A stretch of DNA of 64,000 bases from Candidatus Ozemibacter sibiricus (lineage in GTDB: Bacteria > Muiribacteriota > Ozemobacteria > Ozemobacterales > Ozemobacteraceae). Every line of letters starts with the position of its first letter. Within the stretch, counting starts at the first letter, position 1. Shown piece by piece: positions 49,831 to 58,356 of the stretch. The stretch spans positions 115,083 through 179,082 of the forward strand of contig QOQW01000012.1 of the NCBI GenBank assembly GCA_003327425.1. Direction: 5' to 3'. A program made the translations under genes and the position numbers. The notes under the pieces are model-generated. The model saw only the letters and a list, made by a program, of their open reading frames with translations, was not told the origin of the DNA and made no database searches.

Positions 49831-51927
49831 TCAGAATTTCCCGTGGAAGCCGATGGGGGTTTCCGAATGCCCGTTCTCGACGGGCAGGACGATCGTGAAC
49901 CGCGTTCCTTCGCCGGGCTTGCTCTGCACGGTGATGGTGCCGCGGTGCATCTTGACGATGCCGTAGGTGATGGCCAGGCCGAGGCCGGTGCCTTTGCCGA
50001 TGCCCTTCGTCGTGTAGAAGGGGGTGAACAGCTTCGAGAGGTTCTCTTCGGGAATGCCCACCCCGGTGTCGGCGATGGTCACTTCGACCTGCTGGCGCTC
50101 GGGCAGGGGGCGCACCGCCACCGTGAGCACCCCGCCGTTCGGCATGGCCTCGATGGCGTTGTTGATGAGGTTGGTCAGGGCCTGCCGGATCTGCACGGGG
50201 TCGAGCAGGCAGGGCGGCAAATCTGGCGGAAAGTCCTCCTGGGCTTTGATCCCTGCGGGGGCCGTGCGCATCGACAGCGCGATGATCTCGCGGAGCAGGG
50301 CGACCAGGTCGACATGGGTCCGTTGCAGCTTGCTCTGCCGGGCAAAGTCGAGCAGCCCGCGCACGATGTTGCGGCACCGGGTGGCTTCTTTGACGATGAC
50401 GTCGAGTTCTTCGGGAATGCCCGGGTCGTTGCCGCCGGCTCCGTTGCTGCCGGTTCCATTGCTGCCCGCGGGGCCGGCTTCGGGGCCGGCAGTGGCCGGG
50501 CCTTGCCCGGCGGCCTTGGCCCGCTCTTTCTTCAAGCGGTCGAGCAGGATGTTCGAGAACAGCAGGATGCCGCCCAGCGGATTGTTCAGCTCGTGGGCCA
50601 CGCCGGCCGACAGCTGGCCGAGCGAGGCCAGCTTCTCGGAATGGACCAGTTCATCCTGGGCCTTCTTCAGCTCTTCGTGGGACCGCTGCAGTTCGGTGCA
50701 GCTCTCTTCGAGCTGTCGAATGATGTGGGGCAGGCACATCTCGGGCTCGGCGAAGCCATGGAAGACCGCGCGGGCTTTGTCCCGGCAGGTCCGGTAGCCG
50801 CAGGCGCCGCAATTCAACTGATCTTCGGGCGAACGCTTGCCGAACGAGGTCAGGATCAGGTTGATCTGTTCCTCGGTCGGTTCGACCAGCCGGCGTTTGC
50901 GATCCTCGTAGCGGCGCGTCAGGGGCACTTCGGGCAGGCTGGAGGGATTGAGATGACGGCTTTCGCCCACCAATTCGAGGATCTTGCGGTGCTTCTGCAG
51001 GTAGGACAGGTCGCTGTCGATCTCGACGCCGTCGATGCACCCGCGGCAGAACAGGATGTCGATGAATTCCTGGTCGGGGGCGTGCTCCTCGAAGCTGCTC
51101 AAGAATTCCATCGTCTCATGGTGGCCTTCGATGATGGCGATGCGCCGGTCGAGAATATCGGTGCCGATGCCGCCGGCCTTCAGGATGCCGCCGACCAGCG
51201 GGAAGACCCGCCCTTCGCCCGGATGAGGCGGATCGGCCGGCACGCCGTCGAGGCGCGACGGATCAAGGCCGCGGTCGCGCAGCATCTCCTTGACCTCGCG
51301 GAAGGTCAGCGCCAGATCGACGATGCCCGCCACCGACGGGTCGCGGATCTCCTGCTTCTTGGCGATGCAAGGCCCGATGAAGACCAGGGTGGCGGGCGTG
51401 CCGGTCTCGCGCGCCCGCAGGTAGCGTCCGATGGCGATCACCGGCGAGACGATCGGCGCCAGGTGGGGCAGCAGGTGCGGGAAGTGCTTCTCGATCAGGA
51501 AGACCACGACCGGACAGGGGCTGGCGATGAGCGGCTTGCGAATGGCCGGATTGAACAGCAGGCGCCGCGACTCGCGGGCCACCAGTTCGGCCCCGTAGGC
51601 CACCTCGACGACCCGAGAAAAGCCCAGGATCTTGAGGGCCGCCACCACCTGGGTCGGAGCGCAGAAATGGAAGCTGGCCGGGAAGCTGGGCGCGATCAGG
51701 GCCACCACCTCGCGGTTGGCGGCGAAGGCCTGCCGCACCCGCTCGACATCGCTGTCGACCTCTTTGGCCTTCTGGTTGCAGACGCGCACGCAGGTGCCGC
51801 AGGAGACGCAGAAATCCTCGATCACCTGGGCCATGCCCTGCTCGACCGAGATGGCTTTGACCGGGCACTGCCGGACACAGGTGTAGCAGCGTTTGCACTT
51901 GCCGGAGGAGGTTCGTACGACGGCCAT
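49831..51927 (-). CDS. HydS-like sensor kinase with an [FeFe]-hydrogenase domain
   Basis: A 698-residue soluble sensor. Two [4Fe-4S] motifs open it (CKRCYTCVRQCP, CVSCGTCVRVC). The hydrogenase-like domain (about 60-370) keeps altered H-cluster motifs: ASPCPVVV for TSCCP, GPCIAKKQE for MPCxxKK, and FCRGCIDGVE for the CxGGCxxGGG motif. A further Fe-S motif (CGACGYRTC) near 412 leads through a coiled linker to HisKA with His in VAHELNNPLGG near 482, a Gly/Ala/Asn linker insert, and a HATPase domain (NLINNAIEAM, DTGVGIP, GTGLGLAI). Such group D hydrogenases are thought to sense H2 or redox state and signal by phosphorylation. It lies 138 bp after hydA and 36 bp before a receiver protein. Confidence 0.92.
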   Translation of the reverse strand: MAVVRTSSGKCKRCYTCVRQCPVKAISVEQGMAQVIEDFCVSCGTCVRVCNQKAKEVDSDVERVRQAFAANREVVALIAPSFPASFHFCAPTQVVAALKILGFSRVVEVAYGAELVARESRRLLFNPAIRKPLIASPCPVVVFLIEKHFPHLLPHLAPIVSPVIAIGRYLRARETGTPATLVFIGPCIAKKQEIRDPSVAGIVDLALTFREVKEMLRDRGLDPSRLDGVPADPPHPGEGRVFPLVGGILKAGGIGTDILDRRIAIIEGHHETMEFLSSFEEHAPDQEFIDILFCRGCIDGVEIDSDLSYLQKHRKILELVGESRHLNPSSLPEVPLTRRYEDRKRRLVEPTEEQINLILTSFGKRSPEDQLNCGACGYRTCRDKARAVFHGFAEPEMCLPHIIRQLEESCTELQRSHEELKKAQDELVHSEKLASLGQLSAGVAHELNNPLGGILLFSNILLDRLKKERAKAAGQGPATAGPEAGPAGSNGTGSNGAGGNDPGIPEELDVIVKEATRCRNIVRGLLDFARQSKLQRTHVDLVALLREIIALSMRTAPAGIKAQEDFPPDLPPCLLDPVQIRQALTNLINNAIEAMPNGGVLTVAVRPLPERQQVEVTIADTGVGIPEENLSKLFTPFYTTKGIGKGTGLGLAITYGIVKMHRGTITVQSKPGEGTRFTIVLPVENGHSETPIGFHGKF

Positions 51928-52065
51928 GGGATGGTCCTTGCGATAGATGTGCGATGCGGTGTCTGGACGAGGGCGGGCCGCAGAGCTGCCGAGGCTCGGG
52001 CGCGGGTCGAGACTCACCGGCCCCCCCTCGGACCGGGAGGCAGGCACCCCGGCCCGCACCGGGCC

Positions 52066-53784
52066 TCAGGCCTGCTCCTGGCGGGCATGGTAGTGGGTGT
52101 GCAGGTAGTGATGGGCGATGCTGGAATTGGGCCGTTCGAGGAAATCGGCATACAGCTTCTTGATCGAGGGATTGTCATGCGAGCGGCGCAGACTCATGCC
52201 GGCATCGATGGCATAGATCTTCGCCAGGCGCTTCTGCAGCGCCTCGACATCGAAGACGGTGGGTTGCCCGCCGCCATTCAGACAACCGCCCGGGCAGGCC
52301 ATGATCTCGATGAAATCATACTGCCGTTCGCCCTTCTCCAGCGCTTGCAGCACCTGCCGGGCGTTGGCCAGCCCCGAGACCACGGCGATCCGCAGCTTGA
52401 GATCGCCCAGGGCGATGGTGGCTTCCTTGATCCCGGTGAAGCCTCGCACCGCCTCGATGTTCAGGTTGGCCATCTCCTGGCCGGTCACCAGCTTGTGGGC
52501 CGTGCGCAGCGCGGCTTCGGCCACGCCGCCGGTGGCGCCGAAGATGGCGCCGGCTCCCGACGATTCGCCGAGCGGGTGGTCGAACGGCTCCGGCTGGCAG
52601 ATCTTCAGGTCGACGTCATAGGCCTTGAGCAGGCGGGCCACCTCGCGGGTGGTCAACACGGTATCGACATCGCGGATGCCGTCGACCTCCATTTCAGGGC
52701 GCTGAGCCTCGAACTTCTTGGCCGTGCAGGGCATCAGCGACACGACATGGACCTGCCGCGGGTCGAGGTTCATGCGTTTCGCCCAGTAGCCCTTGATCAT
52801 CGCCCCCTGCATCTGCTGGGGCGACTTGCAGGTCGACAGGTTGGGCAGGAAGTGCGGGAAGAAGTGCTCGATGAATTTGATCCAGCCAGGGCTGCAACTG
52901 GTGATCATGGGCAGCACTCCGCCCTTGGTCAGGCGTTCGACCAGCTCGGTGCCTTCCTCCATGATGGTCAGATCGGCGGCGAAGTTGGTGTCGAAGACAT
53001 AGGCGAAGCCGATGCGGCGCAAGGCGTTGACCAGCAAGGGGGCGACATTGTCCTCGTCGACCCCGAAGAGCTCGCCGAGGGCGACGCGCACCGCCGGAGC
53101 GATCTGCGCCACCACGGTCTTGCCTTTGGTCGAGAGGGCGTCGATCACGTCCCGCACCGCGAAATTCTCGGTCAGGGCGCCGGTCGGACAGACCTTGATG
53201 CACTGGCCGCAGTTGACGCAGGTCGTATTGGCCAGGTCTTCGTTGAAGGCCGGCAGCACCATGGTCTGGAAGCCGCGCTTGGTGAAGTCGATGGCCCCGA
53301 TGCCCTGGATTTCCTCGCACACCCGCACGCAGCGGCCGCAGATGATGCATTTATTGGCATCGCGAACCAGCGCGGGGGAAGACGCATCGATCGGGTAGAC
53401 CCGCCGTTCCTTGAACTGGGGGCGGGGTTCGGCCCCGAGTTCCTGGGCCAGCTTCTGCAGTTCGCAGGTCAGGCTGCGGCTGCAGGTCAGGCAGTCCTGC
53501 GGGTGGTTGGCGATCAGCAGCTCGACGATCAGCTTGCGGGCGTCCCGGATGCGGTCGGTGTTGGTGCGGATCTTCATGCCCTCGGTGAGGGGATGGGCGC
53601 AGGCCGGCACCAGAGAGCGGGCGCCGTCCACCTCGACCACGCAGATCCGGCAGCTGCCCGAGGGGTTGAGCCCCTTCAGGTGGCAGAGGGTGGGAATATC
53701 GACGCCGATCTTGCGGCAGGCGTCCAGGATGGTCAGGCCAGGTTCGAACGAACAGGGGGTGCCGTTGATCTCGACGTTCATCAT
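52066..53784 (-). CDS. hydA: [FeFe]-hydrogenase catalytic subunit HydA
   Basis: A 572-residue hydrogenase. N-terminal [2Fe-2S] domain (CHLKG..CRICVVE..PACAHP), the His-Cys [4Fe-4S] motif HPQDCLTCSRSLTC near 92, two ferredoxin clusters (CIICGRCVRVCEE, CVNCGQCIKVCP), then the complete H-cluster motifs TSCSPGW near 296, MPCTAKKFE near 352 and MACPGGCLNGGGQP near 497. A C-terminal small-subunit segment (PSIKKLYADFLERP) follows. This is the M3-type catalytic subunit of trimeric NAD- and ferredoxin-dependent enzymes. AAGGAG precedes the ATG. It follows hydB by 21 bp, and the mature cluster needs HydF (26.4 kb) plus HydE/HydG from elsewhere. Confidence 0.96.
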   Translation of the reverse strand: MMNVEINGTPCSFEPGLTILDACRKIGVDIPTLCHLKGLNPSGSCRICVVEVDGARSLVPACAHPLTEGMKIRTNTDRIRDARKLIVELLIANHPQDCLTCSRSLTCELQKLAQELGAEPRPQFKERRVYPIDASSPALVRDANKCIICGRCVRVCEEIQGIGAIDFTKRGFQTMVLPAFNEDLANTTCVNCGQCIKVCPTGALTENFAVRDVIDALSTKGKTVVAQIAPAVRVALGELFGVDEDNVAPLLVNALRRIGFAYVFDTNFAADLTIMEEGTELVERLTKGGVLPMITSCSPGWIKFIEHFFPHFLPNLSTCKSPQQMQGAMIKGYWAKRMNLDPRQVHVVSLMPCTAKKFEAQRPEMEVDGIRDVDTVLTTREVARLLKAYDVDLKICQPEPFDHPLGESSGAGAIFGATGGVAEAALRTAHKLVTGQEMANLNIEAVRGFTGIKEATIALGDLKLRIAVVSGLANARQVLQALEKGERQYDFIEIMACPGGCLNGGGQPTVFDVEALQKRLAKIYAIDAGMSLRRSHDNPSIKKLYADFLERPNSSIAHHYLHTHYHARQEQA

Positions 53785-53805
53785 TGCTGCATCTCCTTGC
53801 ACGGC

Positions 53806-55782
53806 TCAGGACACGTGGATGGCCTTGAACGGGCAGACTTCGGCGCAGACCCCACAGCGAATGCATTTGTCTTTGACGATGTAGTGGCTGTGCTTGATCT
53901 CGCCGACGATGGCGGCGTTCGGACACTTCTTCTTGCAGATGCCGCATCCCTTGCAGGCTTCCGGTTCGATCCGGAAGGTCAGGAGCGACTTGCATTTGCC
54001 GGCCGGGCAATGCCGGTCGTAGATGTGGGCCTCGTATTCCTCCTTGAAGTAGCGCAGGGTCGACAGGATCGGGTTGGGGGCGGTCTGACCGAGGCCGCAC
54101 GCCGCGGTGTCCCGGATCAGTTCGCAGGTGTGACGCAGGTCGATGACCGACTTGAACCGTTCGAGCGTCATGTTCCCCTTTTCTGATTCGGGGGCCTGCA
54201 CGATCGTGTCGAGCATCTCCTGCAGGCGGGCGATGCCCTCTCGGCAGGGGATGCACTTGCCGCACGATTCGGCCCGAGTGAAATTGATGAAATAGCGGGC
54301 GACATCGACCATGCAGGTCTTGTCATCCATCACCACCAGGCCGCCCGACCCCATCATGGCGCCGGCGTTGATCAGGGAATCGTAGTCGATGGGGGTGTCG
54401 AGGCAGGAGGCGGGCAGGCAGCCCCCCGAGGGGCCGCCGATCTGCGCGGCTTTGAACTGCCCGCCTTGGGGAATGCCGCCGCCGATGTCGTAGATGATCT
54501 CCCGCAGCGAGATGCCCATCGGCACCTCGATCAGCCCGGACAGGTTGACCTTGCCGGTCAGCGCGAAAACCTTTGTGCCCTTCGACTTCTCGGTACCGAT
54601 GCTGGAGAACCAGCGGGCGCCCTTCCACAGGATGTCGGGAACGTTGGCGAACGTTTCGACGTTGTTGATGACGGTGGGTTTGCCGAACACCCCCGCCACG
54701 GCAGGGAAGGGCGGGCGCGGGCGGGGCATGCCCCGCTTGCCTTCGATCGAGGCGATCAGGGCGGTCTCTTCCCCGCAGACGAAGGCGCCGGCGCCCATCT
54801 TCAACGTGAGGTCGAAATCGACCCCGGAATCGAGGATGTTCTTGCCGAGCAGCCCCACCCGTCGGCACTGGTCGATGGCCCGGGTCAGTTTCTCGATGGC
54901 CAGCGGATACTCGGCGCGCACGTAGATGTAGCCTTTGGTGGCGCCGATGGCATACCCGCCGATGGCCATGCCTTCGATGACCCGATGCGGGTCGCCTTCG
55001 AGCACCGAGCGGTCCATGAAGGCGCCCGGGTCGCCTTCATCGGCGTTCATGACGATGTACTTCTGATCGCTTTCCTGGCGGAAAGCGAATTCCCACTTGC
55101 GACCGGTGGGGAATCCACCTCCGCCACGGCCCCGCAGTCCCGAGGCGGTCACTTCGGCGATCACCTGGGCTCGCGGCATGCGCAAAGCCTTGGCCAGCGC
55201 CTGGTAGCCGCCGGCGGCCAGGTATTCTTCGAGCGAATCAGGGTCGAGATTGCCGCAGTTGCGCAAGACGATCCGCAGTTGCTTGCGGAAGAACGGGAGG
55301 TCTTTGAACCGCGGGATGCCGGACCATTCAGCGGGGATGGCGAAATCGGGGCCCTCAGGATAGGATTCCGAGATGCCCAGAACCAGGTCGCGGGGCAGCT
55401 CGTCCTTTTCAAGATAAGAGGCGACGATGGTTTCCAGCCGTTCGGGGGTGACGTTGCCGAAACTGACGCGGGGCCGGCCGGGCTTTTTGATATCGACCAT
55501 CACTTCGTTCTGGCAATAGCCGATGCAGCCGGTCTTCTTGAGAATGACCGCGATCCGGCCAGACTGGTTCATGGCCTCGAGCCGATTCCAGATGTCCATG
55601 CCTCCGGAGGCGAGTCCGCAGGTGCCCAGCCCGACATAGACGACGGTCTTGCCGTCGAGGGCGGCACGCAGGGCGGCGGCCGCTTCGGCGCGGGGTCGCC
55701 CGGAAAGCAGCTCCGGGATGGTCAGGGGATGCGACAGCAGCGAGCTGGTGGTCGATGCGGCGGTGGGTGTCTGGGTGGTCAT
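53806..55782 (-). CDS. hydB: Hydrogenase NADH/FMN subunit HydB
   Basis: A 658-residue NuoF-like subunit. An N-terminal thioredoxin-like [2Fe-2S] domain (CGLASGG..GCIGYCQNEV) is followed by the FMN/NADH domain (GLRGRGGGGFPTGRKW near 211, NADEGDPGAFMDR near 240), the SLBB domain, the [4Fe-4S] motif ESCGKCIPCREG near 535, and a C-terminal pair of ferredoxin motifs (CKGCGICKKKCP, CIRCGVCAEVCP). With HydA and HydC it forms the confurcating/bifurcating complex that couples H2 to NAD(H) and ferredoxin at once; the bifurcating behaviour is inferred from subunit make-up. It overlaps hydC by four bases. Confidence 0.96.
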   Translation of the reverse strand: MTTQTPTAASTTSSLLSHPLTIPELLSGRPRAEAAAALRAALDGKTVVYVGLGTCGLASGGMDIWNRLEAMNQSGRIAVILKKTGCIGYCQNEVMVDIKKPGRPRVSFGNVTPERLETIVASYLEKDELPRDLVLGISESYPEGPDFAIPAEWSGIPRFKDLPFFRKQLRIVLRNCGNLDPDSLEEYLAAGGYQALAKALRMPRAQVIAEVTASGLRGRGGGGFPTGRKWEFAFRQESDQKYIVMNADEGDPGAFMDRSVLEGDPHRVIEGMAIGGYAIGATKGYIYVRAEYPLAIEKLTRAIDQCRRVGLLGKNILDSGVDFDLTLKMGAGAFVCGEETALIASIEGKRGMPRPRPPFPAVAGVFGKPTVINNVETFANVPDILWKGARWFSSIGTEKSKGTKVFALTGKVNLSGLIEVPMGISLREIIYDIGGGIPQGGQFKAAQIGGPSGGCLPASCLDTPIDYDSLINAGAMMGSGGLVVMDDKTCMVDVARYFINFTRAESCGKCIPCREGIARLQEMLDTIVQAPESEKGNMTLERFKSVIDLRHTCELIRDTAACGLGQTAPNPILSTLRYFKEEYEAHIYDRHCPAGKCKSLLTFRIEPEACKGCGICKKKCPNAAIVGEIKHSHYIVKDKCIRCGVCAEVCPFKAIHVS

Positions 55783-56291
55783 TTTCCCGCTCCTTTCCGG
55801 ATCTCGGCGACCAGTCGGGCCGCATCCTTGGTTTCGAGGCGCCCATGGAATTTGCCATCGATGGTGATGACCGGCGCGATCGAGCAGCTGCCGAGGCAGG
55901 CCACGACGTCGAGGGTGATCAGCCCGTCTTTGGTCGTCTGCCCGGCCTGGATGCCCAGCTCGGATTCGAACGCCCGCAGGAGCTGATCGGAGCCACGCAC
56001 GTGGCAGGCGGTGCCGCGGCAGACCAGGATGGTGTGTTGACCAGGGGCGACGAGCTTGAACTGGTTGTAGAAGGTGGCGACTCCATAGACCTTGCTGACC
56101 GGTACTCCCACATGGTGGGCAATGTGGATCATGGCCTCCCGAGAAAGGTATTTGAAGCACCCCTGGGTCTCTTGAAGGATTGGGATCAGGTATTCACGCT
56201 TCTGGGGCGCATACCGATTCAGGATTTCGGCCAAGGCCGGCGGTGGAGAGGGGATCTGGCGAGATGCTTGACAGGCGCAGGTGGGTTTCAT
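55779..56291 (-). CDS. hydC: Hydrogenase [2Fe-2S] subunit HydC
   Basis: A 170-residue NuoE-like thioredoxin-fold subunit. The [2Fe-2S] ligands are CRGTACHVRGSD near residue 94 and CLGSCSIAP near 131. The helical N-terminus (YLIPILQETQGCFKYLSREAM) is typical. The ATG at 56291 is preferred to the upstream ones because GGAG lies about six bases before it. It is the first gene of the hydrogenase operon (hydC-hydB-hydA-sensor-receiver-hybrid kinase), with a strong promoter about 60 bp upstream. Confidence 0.95.
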   Translation of the reverse strand: MKPTCACQASRQIPSPPPALAEILNRYAPQKREYLIPILQETQGCFKYLSREAMIHIAHHVGVPVSKVYGVATFYNQFKLVAPGQHTILVCRGTACHVRGSDQLLRAFESELGIQAGQTTKDGLITLDVVACLGSCSIAPVITIDGKFHGRLETKDAARLVAEIRKGAGK

Positions 56292-56349
56292 GTTCTGCTC
56301 CATAAGGTGTGATGGACCCGCGGTCAAAATGGGAAAACTTTCACTATCT

Positions 56350-56378
56350 AATATATCATATTGCGCTAAATTTCACAA
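56350..56378 (-). promoter_or_regulatory. Promoter of the hydrogenase operon
   Basis: On the minus strand, TTGTGA (56373-56378), 17-bp spacer, TATATT (56350-56355), in an AT-rich island, about 60 bp before the hydC start. Confidence 0.7.
56361..56378 (-). promoter_or_regulatory. Candidate Rex operator
   Basis: TTGTGAAATTTAGCGCAA on the minus strand overlaps the -35 box and most of the spacer. The left half is a perfect Rex half-site (TTGTGAA); the right half matches the consensus TTCACAA at four of seven positions. Rex represses by NADH/NAD+ ratio and is known to control hydrogenase genes in other anaerobes. No rex gene is in the window. Confidence 0.45.
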
Positions 56379-56414
56379 GTTTTTTCTTCAAGTTTTCGCG
56401 GCCATGGACATTCT

Positions 56415-56933
56415 TCATGGGGGAGGGGGCTGGCCGGTCGAGTCGGCAGTCAGATCAGGGTCCGCGAAGGAATCCGCTCCGTTGGCATCGATCGGATCGG
56501 ATTCGGAAAAGGCTTCCTCGAGGCGGGCCCGCAGGTCGGGGGGGAACCGTCGCTGCGCCAGTGCTTGATCTGCTTCCTGGCGGGCCAGAGAGATTTTTCC
56601 CAGATCGAGCAGGGCCAGAGCTCGATAGGTTCTAGAGAGGGGGTCGGACCGGCTTCCGACGATCCGCAGGATCTCCTCCGGGCGGCCTTCGACGAGCAGG
56701 GTTTCGAGGGCGGCCTGGCCGGGGGCGAGAGGCAAGTCGTCCCTCTCTGAAACTGCGCTGCCGTGGCCGATGATCTTGTCTACCTTCAGCGACACTCCGG
56801 TGTCTTTCTCCTTGGGCGGCTGGTCGGCCCCTCCAGGATAGATCACCTTGGTTCCGACCGTCAGACTGCTTTGACCGAAAGCCGGCAAGGCGCACCCGTA
56901 CCCAAAAACGAGAAGAAACACGGTGGCACGCAT
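56415..56933 (-). CDS. Exported hypothetical protein with a TPR-like end
   Basis: A 172-residue exported protein. Signal peptide at residues 1-21 (ATVFLLVFGYGCALPAFG). The mature part begins with a short beta region (LTVGTKVIYPGG), then a helical segment of TPR character (RTYRALALLDLGKISLARQEADQAL) and an acidic tail. The arrangement VGTKVIYPGG..VDKIIGHGSAVSERDD resembles type II/IV secretion pilotin-like or PDZ-linker modules, but no family is recognised. The start at 56933 is divergent from the zinc-ribbon gene. Confidence 0.6.
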   Translation of the reverse strand: MRATVFLLVFGYGCALPAFGQSSLTVGTKVIYPGGADQPPKEKDTGVSLKVDKIIGHGSAVSERDDLPLAPGQAALETLLVEGRPEEILRIVGSRSDPLSRTYRALALLDLGKISLARQEADQALAQRRFPPDLRARLEEAFSESDPIDANGADSFADPDLTADSTGQPPPP

Positions 56934-57023
56934 AAACAATTCTCTCCATCTGGCCGATGGTCGGGCCACGGACGGTCTAAGGGTATCTTCGAGGGCTGTT
57001 CCGATGCAACCCGGGTTCTGGGA

Positions 57024-57575
57024 ATGGTCAAAACCCTCGAGCGGTTTCATTCGTTCACGGTCTGTCCTGAGTGCAAGGCGGAGGTGGCCCCCCACCACCG
57101 CTTCTGCCGGTTCTGCACCTATTGGCTGGCTCGGCCAGATCAGCATGGATTGCGCCCGGTCGATCCCCCTGATCACGGGACGCATTGGAGCGACAGCCTG
57201 TGGGGAATCATCGATCTTGTGAAGAACTTCCGGGCATCGATCCATTTCGTGGTCATCGGGGTCTCCCTCGGAGCAGTTGGAACGATGGTTCTGGTCCTGG
57301 TGCTCCATTCGGTGGCCCCTGAGTGGGCCAACTACGGGCCGCGGGCGCAGCAGAGGGCCTGCTATGCCAATCTGCGAGTGATCCAAGGCGCCCTGGAGGC
57401 CTATCTGCAGGAAAACCGGTTCACTCCGGCCCTGGCGAGCGATCCGGTTGGAGTGCTGGTCGAGAAAGGATTCCTGCAGAATCGGCCCCATTGTCCGATC
57501 ACCGGAAATTCCTATCGGATCCCGAGAGGATTCGGACTTCAATGCATCGGATCGGAGGGACACGGACTGCCATAA
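57024..57575 (+). CDS. Zinc-ribbon membrane protein with pilin-like C-terminus
   Basis: A 183-residue protein. A zinc ribbon lies at about residues 14-31 (CPECKAEVAPHHRFCRFC), a membrane helix at about 73-95 (IHFVVIGVSLGAVGTMVLVLVL), and the C-terminal 75 residues resemble the globular start and disulfide end of type IV pilin-like proteins: CYANLRVIQGALEAYLQENR and CPITGNSYRI. There is no prepilin peptidase site, and the helix lies inside rather than at the N-terminus, so it is not an ordinary pilin. It is probably an inner-membrane protein with a cytoplasmic zinc ribbon. No ribosome binding site is obvious before the ATG at 57024, so the start is uncertain. Confidence 0.65.
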   Translation: MVKTLERFHSFTVCPECKAEVAPHHRFCRFCTYWLARPDQHGLRPVDPPDHGTHWSDSLWGIIDLVKNFRASIHFVVIGVSLGAVGTMVLVLVLHSVAPEWANYGPRAQQRACYANLRVIQGALEAYLQENRFTPALASDPVGVLVEKGFLQNRPHCPITGNSYRIPRGFGLQCIGSEGHGLP

Positions 57576-57659
57576 TGACCCCAGGTTCATCGACGTTCGC
57601 TACATGCCCGGATCGGCCCTTGCGGCCGACCAACCCACTCCGCGAAGGATGGAGCTTCG

Positions 57660-58193
57660 ATGGAAAAGAAACGGTATTCGTTGCAGGACATTCAGAAGAT
57701 GGCTCGGCTTTCTCCAGCCGCTCTGCAGGATCTGCTGCAGAAGAATCGGGATCACCTCCACATCGAAATCCTGGCTGGCCCTTCAGGGAAAGAGGAGGTC
57801 TGGCTCGATCAGGAAGCGGTCGATCGGCTGCTGTTGCTCAAACAACTGGGCCCCAAGGACCCAGGGAAGGAGGAATCCCGATCGCCAGTGAAAGCCCCGA
57901 CGGGGCAGCGAGGGAAGGTTTCTCCGGTCGAGGTCAGTGACTTGATGATCGCCGCCCTGGACCGGCTGGCCCGGGACATGCGAACCCTCAAAGGAATTCT
58001 GGGAGACCTGCTGGCCCGCCATCAACAGATTCTCCGCGATCTGGGGCGCTCGCAACTCGAGAACCACCACCTTCATCAAGAGGTCGAGGCGATGCGCCAG
58101 CGCCAGCAGGCGTTGGTCCAGGAACTGCAGAAATACGTCGAAACTGGAGAAAACCCAGAGGTCGATCCCGAAGACCGCCCTGCCATCAACTGA
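57660..58193 (+). CDS. HTH-like coiled-coil protein, hypothetical
   Basis: A 177-residue soluble protein. Its first 65 residues look like a MerR/excisionase-type winged-helix fold (YSLQDIQKMARLSPAALQDLL, then VWLDQEAVDRLLLLK), a possible DNA-binding module. A Pro/Lys-rich linker leads to a long coiled coil (about residues 95-165) and an acidic tail. It lies 84 bp after the zinc-ribbon gene on the same strand and might regulate or scaffold its neighbours. The family is not recognised. Confidence 0.65.
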   Translation: MEKKRYSLQDIQKMARLSPAALQDLLQKNRDHLHIEILAGPSGKEEVWLDQEAVDRLLLLKQLGPKDPGKEESRSPVKAPTGQRGKVSPVEVSDLMIAALDRLARDMRTLKGILGDLLARHQQILRDLGRSQLENHHLHQEVEAMRQRQQALVQELQKYVETGENPEVDPEDRPAIN

Positions 58194-58313
58194 TCCTGGG
58201 GAACGAGGGGGTGTCCGTCCCAGAATGTGGATCCTGCACCAGAGGAATCCAGGGGCGGAATCCCCTTCCGGCTTTTCACCGCTCGGCGCGGCAGGATCTC
58301 CCCCTTATAAGCC

Positions 58314-58351
58314 ACGCCCGGTCCGGGGAAGGCCCGGGCCGGGCGTGGCAG
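58314..58351. terminator. Strong hairpin at the end of the TPR operon
   Basis: CCACGCCCGG pairs with CCGGGCGTGG, with inner CCGGG/CCCGG pairing, between the convergent HTH gene and the end of the TPR gene. There is no T-tract. Confidence 0.5.
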
Positions 58352-58356
58352 AAAGT

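Noticed and set aside
49843-54186. 1447-aa plus-strand ORF across the hydrogenase cluster
   Set aside because: It spans the sensor kinase, hydA and part of hydB in antisense. The minus-strand genes have complete cofactor motifs.
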